Shown one piece after another: positions 1-10,711 of a stretch of 64,000 nt of DNA (position 1 is the stretch's first letter; every line of letters starts with the position of its first letter). The stretch is from Halichoerus grypus (taxonomy: Eukaryota; Chordata; Mammalia; Carnivora; Phocidae): the NCBI RefSeq assembly GCF_964656455.1, contig NC_135718.1:56116975-56180974 (forward strand), read 5' to 3'. The notes below the pieces were generated by a model that was not told the DNA's origin, did not search any database, and saw only the letters and a list, made by a program, of their open reading frames with translations. The position numbers and the translations under genes were made by a program.

Positions 1-235
1 TATGAGTCTTTAGTTCATCCATACCCTACATCCATGTATATTATGAATCATTATAATCTTTGTGAATCTAATAGGCAAAAATGATTTCCCAATGTTTTAA
101 TTTACATTTCTGTAATATTCAGTAAGGTTGAACCTATTTTTATACAATTTATATATTCTATTTGTACTGCAAATAATTTTTCTATTACAAACGAATGTCC
201 TAGCATTCTAGCTGCTATTAAAATTTAAAAGTTCA

Positions 236-429
236 GGGGTGCCTATGTGGCGCAGTTGGTTGAGGAGCTAACTCTTGGTTTCGACTCAGGTCGTGATCTC
301 AGGGTCCTGGGATTGAGCCCCATGTCAGGCTCTGTGCTCGGTGCAGAGTCTGCTTGACACTCTCTCCCTCTCACTCTGCCTCTTCCCCCTGCTCGCTCTC
401 TCTAAAATAAATAAAATCTCTAAAAAAAA
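236..429 (+). mobile_element. CAN SINE
   Basis: Diverged head GGTGCCTATGTGGCGCAG and tail AATAAATAAAATCTCTAAAA. The older type with a TGACTCTTGGTTTCG-like body. Confidence 0.9.
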
Positions 430-532
430 TTTTTTAATGTTTTAAAAGGTTCATAACAATGATTTAACCCTAACCCTAAAAAAAATTTTTTAATGTTTTA
501 AAAAGTTCATAACAATGATTTAACCCTAACCT
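421..532. repeat. Tandem duplication, 2 x 56 bp, with telomere-like TTAACCCTAACC
   Basis: Copies 421-476 and 477-532 differ at about two positions. Each ends in GATTTAACCCTAACC. It lies directly after the A-tail of a SINE. Confidence 0.93.
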
Positions 533-1139
533 TAGTAACTAAGCCTAATGCATTCATGAGTGAATTCACCGAGTACTTGCTATGCACCAGATTCTGGAAC
601 AATCATAAAGAAACAGCCCTGGGACATACAAGTTGACAGGCATTTTCAGTACAGTATGATATGTACTATAACCAGGTGCAGGGTGCTACTGGAATACTTA
701 AGGGGGAAACCTAACTTAATTTTGTTTAAGGGGAAGTCAGCACTGAAGGTGAGACCTGACATATAATAAGAACTAGTAGGTAAAAGGAAGAGCAGGAGGC
801 TAGGGAGTTCTGGGCAGAAAAAAATTTCATACATAAACAGTGTGTCTGGGAACTACAAATATATGAGTATTACTGAACCATAGTGTGAAAGGGGAAAGTG
901 ATGAGAGATGAAGCTGGAAAGGAATATGAATTTTATCCTGTGGACAACATGAACTGAGTGACTGGAAGCAGGAGATTATCATGAACATACTTGCATTGTA
1001 GAAGGAACACTCTGGTTATAATGTGTAGAATGTATTAGAAAAGAGAAAGGCAAAAGCCAGGGAGACCCAGGTAGCAGGCTCTTGTAGAAATCCAAAAGAG
1101 GTCAGTGGCCTCACCAAGGCAGTGGCAATGCCCATCTAT

Positions 1140-1330
1140 TCATCCAATAAATATTTAGTGATCTACAACATATTGGGCACTAAGGATAAAATAGCAAACA
1201 AAAATAAGATCGCCTCCATCCTCACAGTCTTTATACTTTGGTAGGGGAGATGGAAACTAATCAAATAATGAGGCATGCAAATAAATTTAGCCAACAAGTG
1301 TAACTGATATTGCACCAGTCTAAGAGGCAA
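1140..1330. repeat. Old interspersed repeat
   Basis: TCATCCAATAAATATTTAGT and TATTGGGCACTAAGGAT are phrases of a common old mammalian repeat. A related fragment is at 53,335-53,470. Confidence 0.5.
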
Positions 1331-1339
1331 AGAGCATTT

Positions 1340-1510
1340 ATTGATTTATTTTTAGAGAGGGAGAAGTGGGGAGGCAGAGGGAGAGAGAGAGAATCCCAAG
1401 CAGGCTCCACATGGAGCCTGACACGGGGCTCGATCTCACAACCCTGAGATGATGACCTGAGCTGAAATCAAGAGTCAGATGCTCAATCGACTGAGCCACC
1501 CAGGCACCCC
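1340..1510 (-). mobile_element. CAN SINE
   Basis: GAGCCACCCAGGCACCCC end at 1510. Flanked by GGCAAAGAGCATTTA (1325-1339) and GGCAAAGAACATTTA (1513-1527). Confidence 0.92.
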
Positions 1511-1889
1511 ATGGCAAAGAACATTTACAAGAGGACAATCTGACCTATTTTGGGGCAAGGAAGAATTCCCTGTAAGTGGTGCTCTGAATTTTTATCTGAA
1601 AGATGAGCAGGAGTTGCTAGGCAAGAAAGATTACAAGTTCAAGAGCCCTGTGGTGAGAGGAAACATGGCAAGTATGGAGAGCATGCAGAATGAGGAGAAA
1701 GTATGATAAAATGAAGCTGGAAAGGTAAGTAGGGGCTAGGCCATAAATAAATCCAAGAACTATTGGTAGATGAAATTGGGAGGAGCTAGTGAAGGGAGGA
1801 GAAATGAAATATAAAGGAAAGAAACATTATACATGACTCCCAGATTTCAAGCTTCTGAAACAGTAGTAAGAAAGAAACAGACCATTTTG

Positions 1890-2051
1890 AGGGTGCCAGG
1901 GTGGCTCAGTTACGTGTCTGATTCTTAGTTTCGGCTCAGGTCGTGATCTCATGGGTCATGGGGAGCCTGCCTGAGGAGTCTCTCCCTCTGCCCCTCCCCC
2001 CACTCTCACTCACACTTGCTCTAAGGTAAATCTTCAAAAAAAAAAAAAAAA
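1890..2051 (+). mobile_element. CAN SINE
   Basis: Diverged. Flanked by AGAAACAGACCATTTT (1873-1888) and AGAAACGGACCATTTT (2052-2067). Confidence 0.9.
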
Positions 2052-2071
2052 AGAAACGGACCATTTTATTT

Positions 2072-2266
2072 TATTCTAAAGTTTTTATTTATTTATTTGA
2101 CAGAGAGATACACAGCAATAGAGGGAACAAAAGCAGGGGGAGTGAGAGAGGGAGAAGCAGGCTTCCTGCTGAGCAGGAAGCCCAATGCGGGGCTCGATCC
2201 CAGGACCCGGGGATCACGACCTGAGCCGAAGGCAGACGCTTATCGACTGAGCCACCCAGGCGCCCC
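2072..2266 (-). mobile_element. CAN SINE
   Basis: Opposite in orientation to its neighbour at 1890. A third copy of the target (GAAACGGACTATTTTA) follows from 2268, so it inserted into the duplicated target. Confidence 0.93.
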
Positions 2267-2419
2267 TGAAACGGACTATTTTAAACCATGGGAGATAGGA
2301 TCCAAAAATACTTTGTAGTTAACTGAACAGCAAATGGTAAGGAAGAAAAATCAAGGGTGATGTGTAGATTTCTGACGTAGTCTATGGGTAGATGTACCAT
2401 TTAACAATAGGGAATGTTT

Positions 2420-2617
2420 GGGGCGCCTGGGTGGCTCAGTCTTTAAGTGTCTGCGTTTGGCTCAGGTCCTGATCCTGGGGTCCTGGGATCGAGCCCCGCA
2501 CTGGGCTCCCTACTCAGGGGGAAGCCTGCTTCTCCCTCTCCTACTCTTCCTGCTGTGTTCCCTCTCTCGCTGTCTCGGTCTGTCAAATAAATAAATAAAA
2601 TCTTTAAAAAAAAACAA
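2420..2617 (+). mobile_element. CAN SINE
   Basis: Target-site duplication AACAATAGGGAATGTT on both sides (from about 2404 and from about 2627). Confidence 0.95.
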
Positions 2618-2839
2618 CCAAAAAAAAACAATAGGGAATGTTGGAGACAGAATGGGTATAGGAAAATAGAAAAGAAGGAATTCAATTTTAGGTACCCAAT
2701 AATGGGTTGCGGTGTTTGTGGTCAGTAGGATAAACATAGGTCTAGATTCTGGAGACAGAGCTAACCTGGAAAAAGATTTAAACATTATCAGCATATGCAC
2801 AAGAGCCACAGGAGTGATTAGTTATATGCATCTACATAT

Positions 2840-3290
2840 GTAGCTATACTTCTTTATTTCTATACTTATTGTCTGCTTGCTGTTAAGAAAACCATTGTGC
2901 TAAATGCTTTAAATAAATGACTTCATTTAAACCTTAAAAGTGGAAAAAATTTATTTTTAATATCACTTATTTATTTGAGAGAGAGAGAGTAAGCAAGCGA
3001 GCATGTGAGCAGAGTGGGGAGGGACAGAGAGAGAGAGATAATCCCAAACAGGGATTCTGTGGAGCCTGACAGGGGGCTCGATCCCACCACCGAGATCATG
3101 ACCTGAGCTGAAATCGTCGGATGCTTAACTGACTGAGCCACCCGGTGCCCCATTAATATCACTTTTTAAAAGGGAAACATGGGCAAAGAAATATGGAGTG
3201 ACTTCAAGGTTACACAGCTAGTAATACAACTGGGATTTAAACCCTAATATGTCTGACTCCAAAGTCTGTGATATAAATCACTATGCTCAG
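2840..3290 (+). repeat. MIR SINE split by a CAN SINE
   Basis: Left part to about 2965 (GTGCTAAATGCTTTAAATAA), right part from 3152 (AAGGTTACACAGCTAGTAAT, GGGATTTAAACCC). Confidence 0.75.
2966..3151 (-). mobile_element. CAN SINE
   Basis: Flanked by TTAATATCACTT on both sides. Splits a MIR. Confidence 0.93.
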
Positions 3291-3380
3291 GAAGAATCCA
3301 TCGAATGAGAAGAAACAAGTACAGACGTTAGATCTGTGAGGAATGCCAATATTTAAAGTATGAACAAGAATACAAAAAGA

Positions 3381-3590
3381 GGGGCGCCTGGGTGGCTCAG
3401 ATGGTTAAGCGTTTGCTTTCGGCTCAGGTCATGATCCCAGGGTCCTGGGATCCAGCCCCGCATCGGGCTCCTGGCTCAGCAGGGAGCCTGCTTCTCCCTC
3501 TCCCTCTGTCTCCCCACACTGCTGATGCTCTCTCTCTCTCTCTCTGTATCTCTGTGTCTCAAATGAATAAATAAAATCTTAAAAAAAAAA
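3381..3590 (+). mobile_element. CAN SINE
   Basis: Canonical head, CT-rich body with a CTCTCT run, A-tail. AATACAAAAA on both sides. Confidence 0.95.
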
Positions 3591-3789
3591 AATACAAAAA
3601 TACCTCAACAAAACTGAGAAAGGTTAGCCAGAGAAGGAAGAAAACCTTTGTGATATCACAGAACCCAAGGTAAGAGAAATGCTCAAGAAAGGAAACCTTA
3701 TTGCCTTACTGGTGCTTTTTTTAAGTCATAAACAAACATACTTTAAAATAAATTGGACGGTTTTTCATAGTAAAATTTTCAAATCCACT

Positions 3790-3957
3790 TTTTAAAAAAT
3801 TTTATTTAAATTCAATTAATTAACATATAATGTATTATTAGTTTAAGAGGTAGAGTTCAGTGATTCATCAGTTTTACACAATACCCAGTGCTCATTACAT
3901 CATGTGCCCCCCCAATGTCCATTACCCAGTTACCCCATTCCCCTACCCCCCCTCAAA
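3790..3957 (-). mobile_element. Carnivore L1 3' end
   Basis: AATTAACATATAATGTATTA and ACCCAGTGCTCATTACATCA are the reverse complement of the carnivore L1 3' UTR. 5'-truncated fragment. Confidence 0.85.
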
Positions 3958-3981
3958 GTCACTTTTAAAAAATTTGATACA

Positions 3982-4163
3982 GGGGCGCCTGGGTGGCTCA
4001 GTTGTTAAGCGTCTGCCTTCAGCTCAGGTCATGATCCCGGGGTCCTGGGATCAAGTCCTGCATCAGGCTCTCTCCTCAGCAGGAAGCCTGCTTCTCCCTC
4101 TCCCACTTCCCTGCCTGTGTTCCCTCTCTCTCTGTGTCTCTGTCAAATAAATAAAATCTTTAA
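3982..4163 (+). mobile_element. CAN SINE
   Basis: Target-site duplication AAAAAATTTGATAC before and after. Inserted next to an L1 3' end. Confidence 0.95.
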
Positions 4164-4355
4164 AAAAATTTGATACACTGATTTTTTTCACTTGATAATT
4201 AGTCCTAAAAAGGGACATAATACATTTATATTACCAGTGATGGTTTCCAGGTCTCCAACTTATGAGTAAATTATTTTCCAAAAGTTTGTGTGCATGCATG
4301 CGTGGGTGTGTGTATGTATGCGTGTGATTGTTTAGAATTAAGAAAGCATTGTTCT

Positions 4356-4565
4356 GGGGCGCCTGGGTGGCTCAGTTGTTAAGCGTCTGCCTTCGGCTCA
4401 GATCATGATCCCAAGGTCCTGGGATCCAGCCCCACATCCATCGGGCTCCCTGCTCAGCGGGAAGCCTGCTTCTCCCTCTCCCACTCCCCCTGCTTGTGTT
4501 CCCTCTCTCGCTGTCTCTCCCTCTGTCAAATAAATAAATAAGATCTTAAAAAAAAAAAAAAAAGA
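4356..4565 (+). mobile_element. CAN SINE
   Basis: AAGAAAGCATTGTT on both sides. A-rich complex tail (AAAAGA repeats). Confidence 0.95.
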
Positions 4566-5353
4566 AAAAAGAAAAAAGAAAAGAAAGCATTGTTTTGGTA
4601 AAACCTGACCTTAAGAAAAAAATTACAATTTAAAAATAAAAAAAAAGAAACTAACCACTAAAGTTCTCCCATTAGTCCCTAAAATCCTGTATCACTGATA
4701 ATGATGTGCTACTACTACTTTTTACCTAAACAATAAACCAGCAGAGGAGAAACTGCATTGCTCTCAACCATAGAAGCTGGTTAGCATCCAGTAAGAGGGG
4801 AATTCTCACCCATCTTTGCAGCAAGGCAAGTCCTCCCTATGAGATAAAACAATAGCTTCTGCAACACTATTGCTGCTGAGTGTTCTAAAGCAATAACAGG
4901 AAAGGTAAATCAACTACCCTTGATCACTTTCACTATTTAGCAATTGTCGTCCGTGTATACTGTATAAAGAGCTAAAACTATAGTCAGTTAAAATGATACT
5001 GGGGAAGATGTCGACAGCATAGTCTTTGAATCTCCAGTTCCCATAAAAAAACAAACGGAGCAATTAGGATAACAAACTTAAAAATCCACAGACATCTATG
5101 ACAAAAGTAAGAGAAATATTTTCATGATTTCCAAAACATGAGCAGGTAGGGACAAGACCTGTATATATGGGGCAGGGGGGAGATTCGCTGGTCCTAAGAA
5201 CAGATAATCCCTAGAAAGCACAATGGACCAATTTGAGGATAGCAGCTGAAACTGGGAGAGTTTTTGTACACTGAAGGGCGATTGTCAGGATCCAGAGGTA
5301 AGGTGTGAAAGAGGCTGGAGCAGCTGGACCCTTTATGAACTTTCAAAATTTAC

Positions 5354-5558
5354 TTTTTTTTTTTTTTTTTTAAGATTTTATTTATTTATTTGAAGAGAGA
5401 GACACAGCGAGAGAGGGAACACAAGCAGGGGGACTGGCAGAGGGAGAAGCAGGCTTCCCGCCGAGCAGGGAGCCCGATGCAGGGCTCGATCCCAAGACCC
5501 TGGGATCACGACCTGAGCCGAAGGCAGACGCTTAACGACTGAGCCACCCAGGCGCCCC
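5354..5558 (-). mobile_element. CAN SINE, perfect 18-bp TSD
   Basis: TGAACTTTCAAAATTTAC at 5336-5353 and 5559-5576. Body close to the GGCGGGAAGCC subfamily. A long T run at its tail end. Confidence 0.96.
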
Positions 5559-5876
5559 TGAACTTTCAAAATTTACAAACCAACGCTCCCTTGCCAGGAC
5601 AAAGGCCCACAGTAAGGAGACAGGGTTGGACCTAGGATCCAAACTGAGGATGCCAGGGATCACAGAAGCAAAGGAAAAGAAGATCCAGATAAAAATGAGG
5701 GAAAAGACAGCCAGAGCTCAGAAAGTAGGAGATCTTTTCTTTTTTAAACAGCTTTATTGAGATATAATTTACACACCAAACAATAACAGAAGCAGCAGCT
5801 CTACAGCTGTGAAGCTTGAAAACTATTCTGACCCATGCCTCCCCATTTAAAGTTCATAAAGATTAATTTCACCCAA

Positions 5877-5990
5877 GGGGTGCCGGGCTGGCTGAGTCAG
5901 TACAGCATGCGACTCTCGATCTTAGGGTTGAGTTTGAGCCCCACGTTGGGTATAGAGATTACTTAAAAAAAAAAAAAAACTTAAAAAAAA
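5877..5990 (+). mobile_element. Short tRNA-type SINE (GCCAGCCAGGC head group)
   Basis: Short form without the CT-rich body, ending GTAGAGATTACTT-like sequence plus A-tail. AGATTAATTTCACC on both sides. Confidence 0.85.
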
Positions 5991-6049
5991 AGATTAATTT
6001 CACCTAAAAATGAGCAATAGTAAAGATCACAATTCCTAACACCAAAAAA

Positions 6050-6529
6050 ACCCAAATAATCCAATTAAAAAATGGGCAAAAGACATGAACAGACATTTCT
6101 CCAAAGACATACAAATAGATGGTCAACAGACACATGAAAAGATGCTTAATATCACTCATGACCAGGGAAATGTAAATCAAAACTACAATGAACTATCACC
6201 CTACACTGTCAGAATACCTAAAATCAAAAACACAAGAATCAGCAGGTGTTGGCAAGGATGTAGAGAAAAAGGAACCCTGTGTACTGTTGGTAGGAATGCA
6301 AACTGGTGCTGCCGTTGTGGAAAACAGTATGGAGGTTCCCTGAAAAGCTGAAAATAGAGCTACCCTATGACCCAGCAATTGCACTACTGGGTATTTACCC
6401 CAAAGATACAAATGCAGTGATCTGAAGGGGCACATGCACCCCACTGTTTATAGCAGCAATGTCCACAATAGCCAAACTATGGAAAGAGCCTAGATGTCCA
6501 TCGACAGACGAATGGATAAAGAAAATGTG

Positions 6530-6572
<43 letters not shown>

Positions 6573-7000
6573 ACGGAATGTTATGCAGTCATCAAAAATT
6601 GAACTCTTGCCATTTGCAATGACGTGGATGGAACTAGAGGGTATTATGCTAAGCAAAATAAGTCAATCAGAGAAAGACAATTATCATATGATCTTGCTAA
6701 TATGTGGAATTAGAGGAACAAGGCAGAGAATCATGGGGGAAGAGAGGAAAAAATAAAATAGTACGAAACCAGAGAGGGAGACAAACCATAAGAGACTCTT
6801 AATCTCAAGAAACAAACTGAGGGTTGCTGGAGTGGTGGGGGGTGGGAAGGATGGGGTGGCTGGGTGATGGGACACTGGGGAGGGTATGTGCTATGATGAG
6901 CGCTGTGAATTGGGTAAGACTGTTGAATCACAGACCTGTACCCCTGAAACAAATAATACATTATATGTTAATTAAAAAATAAATTAAAAAAAAAAGTTAG
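6050..7000 (+). mobile_element. Carnivore L1 3' end (about 0.95 kb)
   Basis: From AAAAATGGGCAAAAGACATG through GGTATTTACCCCAAAGATAC, GATGTCCATCGACAGACGAA and GAGGGTATTATGCTAAGC to the 3' UTR and A-rich tail. 5'-truncated, and the ORF2 remnant is broken. Confidence 0.92.
6531..6573. repeat. (TA)n(CA)n microsatellite in an L1 3' end
   Basis: About 13 TA units followed by about six CA units inside the L1 copy at 6.05-7.0 kb. Confidence 0.95.
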
Positions 7001-7014
7001 AAAGAGAGGCTACC

Positions 7015-7612
7015 TAAGCTACCCTAACATCCAGTAATTGTACTACTGGATATTTACCCCAAAAATACAAAACACTAAATCAAAGGGATACATGCATCCT
7101 TGTTTATTACAGCATTATTTACAACAGCCAAACTATGGAAGCAGCCCAAGTGTCCACTGACAGATGAACGGATAAAGGAGATATGGTATGCATATACAAT
7201 GAAATATTATTCAGCCATAAAAAAAGAATAAAATCTTTTTTTATGGCTGAATAATATTTGCAACATGGATGGAGCTGGAGAGTATGATGCTAAGTGAAAT
7301 GAGTCAGAGAAGGACAAATACCGTATGATTTTACTCATATATGGAATTTAAGAAAACAAATGAACAAAGAAAAAAAAAACAAAAAAGGGAGAAAGATAAA
7401 CCAAGAAACAAACTCTTAAATACAGAGAACAAACAGATAGTTACCAGAGGGGAGGAGAGTTGGGGGAGGGGTGAAACAAATGATGTGGATTAAAGATGCT
7501 CATCATCATGAGCACTAAGTAATGCATAGAATAGGTGAATTCTATACTGTACACCTGGAAATAATATAACACTGTATGTTAATTATACTGGAAATAAAAT
7601 TAAAAACTTAAT
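7015..7612 (+). mobile_element. Second L1 3' end carrying the hairpin scar
   Basis: ACTGGATATTTACCCCAAAA, AAGTGTCCACTGACAGATGA, GAGTATGATGCTAAGTGAAA and a 3' UTR ending GGAAATAAAATTAAAAAC. It lies directly after the previous L1, in the same orientation, and is more diverged. Confidence 0.9.
7202..7259. repeat. Perfect 25-bp inverted repeat with 8-nt loop inside an L1 3' end
   Basis: Arms 7202-7226 and 7235-7259 are exact reverse complements, loop AATAAAAT. In related L1 copies the right arm is ordinary sequence (CTTGCCATTTGCAAC), so the arm was written in as an inverted copy of the left one. Confidence 0.95.
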
Positions 7613-7619
7613 TAAAAAA

Positions 7620-8200
7620 GACCACAGCTGAATCCCACAAAAAGTAATTAGAAGAGGGAAAAAATAAGCAGAATAATATCCCCACAAATCATGAAAGAGC
7701 TCTAGAAAGGCATGCCCAACAAAACAAATGGAAAGTATAACATTATGTGTCTGAATAAGCTAAGAGAAATTTTTAAATAATACATGAAAGAACAAGAAAA
7801 ATCAAAACGAGAAAAACAAAAAAGGAGGTGAAATGACTCAACCAAGAAGCAGAAAGATAAAGACTCTTCACAAATGAAGACTTTACCGGAAGGAATAGAA
7901 GACTGAGCAAACATAAGAGCTAATGCCTTAAAAATAGGAAATCTTGAAAAAGTGAAATAAAGAGATGAAAAGGATTTGAGATAAAGTGACAAAGAAGAGG
8001 AAAAAAAAAAGAAACCAACATAGAAAGAGGACCCTAAAGAAAAAAAAGGCAATCAGACAAACCAAACACCAAAAAATTATAATTCAAGAAAATTTTGCTG
8101 AAATATTAAAAAATGTATTTGAAGCTACAGGGTACCCACAAAAAGTGACCACGAACAATACAAAATACATTCAAATAAAACTACTGATTAAAAAAAAACA
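7620..8200 (+). other. A-rich sequence, probably old LINE-derived
   Basis: Strongly A-rich plus strand resembling internal L1 (for example AATTCAAGAAAATTTTGCTG), but I cannot place it in a family. The ORFs here are not genes. Confidence 0.4.
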
Positions 8201-8209
8201 ACTACTGAT

Positions 8210-8395
8210 TTAAAGATTTATTTATTTTAGAGAGAGAGAGAGTACCTGTGCGAGTGTGGGGAAGGGCAGAAGGAAAGAATCTTCAGACTCCCCGCTGAGT
8301 GCAGAGCCTGATGTGGGGCTCAATCTCACAACCCGTAAGATCATAACCTGAGCCGAAACCAAGAGTTGGACACTTAACCTGAGCCAGGGGCCCCT
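8210..8395 (-). mobile_element. CAN SINE, older
   Basis: Diverged head (GAGCCAGGGGCCCC), with ACTACTGATTT near both sides. Confidence 0.85.
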
Positions 8396-8933
8396 GATTT
8401 TTAAAGAAAAATTTAGAAAGTCTTTTGCCTGAAGGCAAAATCTTATAAGAAAAAAAAAAAAACAGACTGGAATCAGACTTTTTACAGAATGCTTTACCCC
8501 CAAAACAATGGCAAAATATATTCAAGACAATGAAGGAAAGAAAACATGAACCAAGAATTTTAATATCTAGCCAAATGGTTTTCAGGTATAAATTTACAAA
8601 CATGCTATTATTAACAGGCAATATTATTTCCATAAGCCCTTCTTCAGGAATCTACTAGATAACAAGTAACAAACAACAGAAATGATTGGACACATACTGA
8701 CATAAGAACTGATAGCATTACTATCAATGGATATTAATATCACAAAAAGAGAGCGAGCTACACATTATATACTCCTATAACAGTTTTGCCCTGAACAAAC
8801 CAACCCGAATTTTCAGAAAATACAGAAGACAGAGGAACATGTTAAATGATGCCACAAGGAAGCCATACTCTAGATTATGGAAACTTGGGTTTCTTAAACA
8901 ACAAAAAAAGCTGTAAGAAAAAAAAATAGATGA

Positions 8934-9125
8934 GGGGCACCTGTGTGGCTCAGTCGGTTAAGCATCTGCCTTTGGCTAAGGTCATGCTCCCAGGGTCCTG
9001 GGATCGAGCCCTGCATCAGGCTCCCTGAACAGCGGGGTATCTGCTTCTCCCTCTTCCTCTGCCTGCCACTCTGCCTACTTCTGCTCTCTCTCTCTGGCAA
9101 ATAAATAAATAAAATCTTTTTAAAA
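8934..9125 (+). mobile_element. CAN SINE
   Basis: AAAATAGATGAG on both sides. Head GGGGCACCTGTGTGGCTCAG. Confidence 0.94.
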
Positions 9126-9329
9126 ATGTTTAAAAGAAAATAGATGAGAAAGGAATCCATATATTAAAGAGACTTAATGAAATCACACAATTTACAAATC
9201 TTATTTGGATCCAGATTCAAGACAAAAACTATAAAAGAAAAAGCAATCATGAGGCAATCGACAATCTGAACACTAGTTGACATCTGAAGATATTAATTAC
9301 TGTTATTTTTAAATGTGGTAACAGTATTG

Positions 9330-9535
9330 GGGCGCCTGGGTGGCTCAGTCGTTAAGCATCTGCCTTCGGCTCAGGTCATGATCCCAGGGTCATGGGATCA
9401 AGCCCCGCATCGGGCTCCTTGCTCGGCGGGAAGCCTGCTTCTCCCTCTCCCACTCCCCCACTTGTGTTCCCTCTCTCGCTGTGTCTCTCTCTGTCAAATA
9501 AATAAATAAAATCTTTAAAAAAATAAAAAATAAGT
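9330..9535 (+). mobile_element. CAN SINE, perfect 19-bp TSD
   Basis: AAATGTGGTAACAGTATTG at 9311-9329 and 9536-9554. Near-consensus GGCGGGAAGCC subfamily, so likely young. Confidence 0.97.
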
Positions 9536-9582
9536 AAATGTGGTAACAGTATTGAGTTTAAAAAAAAAAAAAAACAATTCTT

Positions 9583-9776
9583 GGGGCGCCTGAGTGGCTC
9601 AGTCGTTAAGTGTCTGCCTTTGACTCAGGTCCTGATCCCAGGGACCTGGGATCGAGCCCCATATCGGGCTCCCTGCTCGGCGGGAAGACTGCTTCTCCCT
9701 CTCCACTCCCCCTGCTTGTGTTCCATCTCTCGCTGTGTCTCTCTGTCAAACAGATTAATAAAATCTTTAAAAAAAA
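9583..9776 (+). mobile_element. CAN SINE
   Basis: AACAATTCTT on both sides. Second insertion in the same old L1. Confidence 0.95.
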
Positions 9777-10248
9777 CAATTCTTTTCTTTTAGAGACACA
9801 TATCCAATTATTTATGGATGTAATAATATGTTATCTAGGGTTTCCATCAAAATAATTCAGAAGCAGGAAGTGAGTGGGCATGTGGATGAAATAGGATAAC
9901 TGTTGCAGCTGGAGAATGAATACACAGGGGTTCATTACACTGTCAACTTTTGTATATGTTTAAAATTTTCTACTATAAAAAGTTAAAAAAGACATATAGA
10001 CTTAGTATTCTGAGCCATTCATTCAATAAATATTTGTGATTCATTTTATAACACAACTTTAAAATATTACCCCCTCTTGCTCACAGAAACTCATTTTGTT
10101 TCACTTTTATATTTTCAAGATCACATTATGCAAAGTCTTAAAAAGCCTTCTCAGGAAAATGGGTAGACTTCTATCCTGACTTAAAAGATCATGACAGGCT
10201 GGCTATAACTTCCTTCTGAATTAGACTCAATTCTAAAACTGACAATCT

Positions 10249-10471
10249 TGGGGTGCCTGGATGGCTCAGTCGGTTAAGTGTCTGACTCTTGATTTCGGCT
10301 CATGATCTCAGGGTCGTGAGATCAAGCCTCCCCTGCTGGGCTCCATACTGGGCAGGGAGCCTGCCTGGGATTCTCTCTCTCTCCCTCTCCCTCTGCCTTT
10401 CTCTCTGTACCCCCAGGCATGCTCTCTCTCCCCCGCCCTTCTCTTTCTCTCATTAAAAAAAAAAAAAAAAG
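10249..10471 (+). mobile_element. CAN SINE, older
   Basis: TGACTCTTGATTTCGGCTCA body with a long CT-rich stretch and A-tail. Close upstream of DDX50 exon 8 on the plus map. Confidence 0.92.
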
Positions 10472-10561
10472 ATTATCAAACCTAGTCCACAAAGGACAGT
10501 ATTTTTGTTCAATGAATCATCCCTATAATCTCAATTAGAGAAAGCATGAGAAAATACTTAC

Positions 10562-10711
10562 CTGTTTTATATGTGGATTCATGGCCATTTCAGTTACATT
10601 CTTTTTGGTTTCACAGAAAATAATAGCCCTCCCTTCAGACCCACTGTAGACTTGAAGGACGTCTCCAATAACTGCTGGCCTCTGAGACCAATGGCACTGG
10701 ATGGCCAAATG
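10562..10711 (-). CDS. DDX50: DDX50 coding exon 8 (start of RecA-like domain 2)
   Basis: Exactly 50 codons, from [12 protein letters not shown] to NPHIKQ, including IIFCETKKN (motif IV region). Acceptor CCTCAAAG, donor GTAAGT. It is the last DDX50 exon visible. The following intron fills the remaining 10.5 kb to the left edge. Confidence 0.96.

Larger units (their letters stand above)
9150..9998 (+). mobile_element. Old L1M-type 3' end, interrupted by two CAN SINEs
   Basis: CTTATTTGGATCCAGATTC, TGGTAACAGTATTG, then GAGACACATATCCAATTATT and CTTTTGTATATGTTTAAAAT are the familiar 3' end of a mammalian L1M family. SINEs at 9330 and 9583 split it. Confidence 0.75.
1..10561 (-). other. DDX50: DDX50 intron 8 (partial, more than 10.5 kb), repeat-filled
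   Basis: No sequence here matches the expected next DDX50 segment (motif V VATNVAARG or motif VI HRSGRTGR) on the minus strand. The stretch is a mosaic of about 16 CAN SINEs, carnivore and older L1 3' ends, and a split MIR. The interval 540-1330 holds only anonymous AT-rich sequence, and 4590-5335 has no gene I can recognise. Confidence 0.8.

Noticed and set aside
6085..6444. ORFs in the 6.1-6.4 kb L1
   Set aside because: Fragments of decayed L1 ORF2 or its antisense.
1..10561. Search for DDX50 exons 9 onward
   Set aside because: No reverse-complement match to motif V, motif VI or the C-terminal domain was seen, so the exons are taken to lie beyond the left edge.
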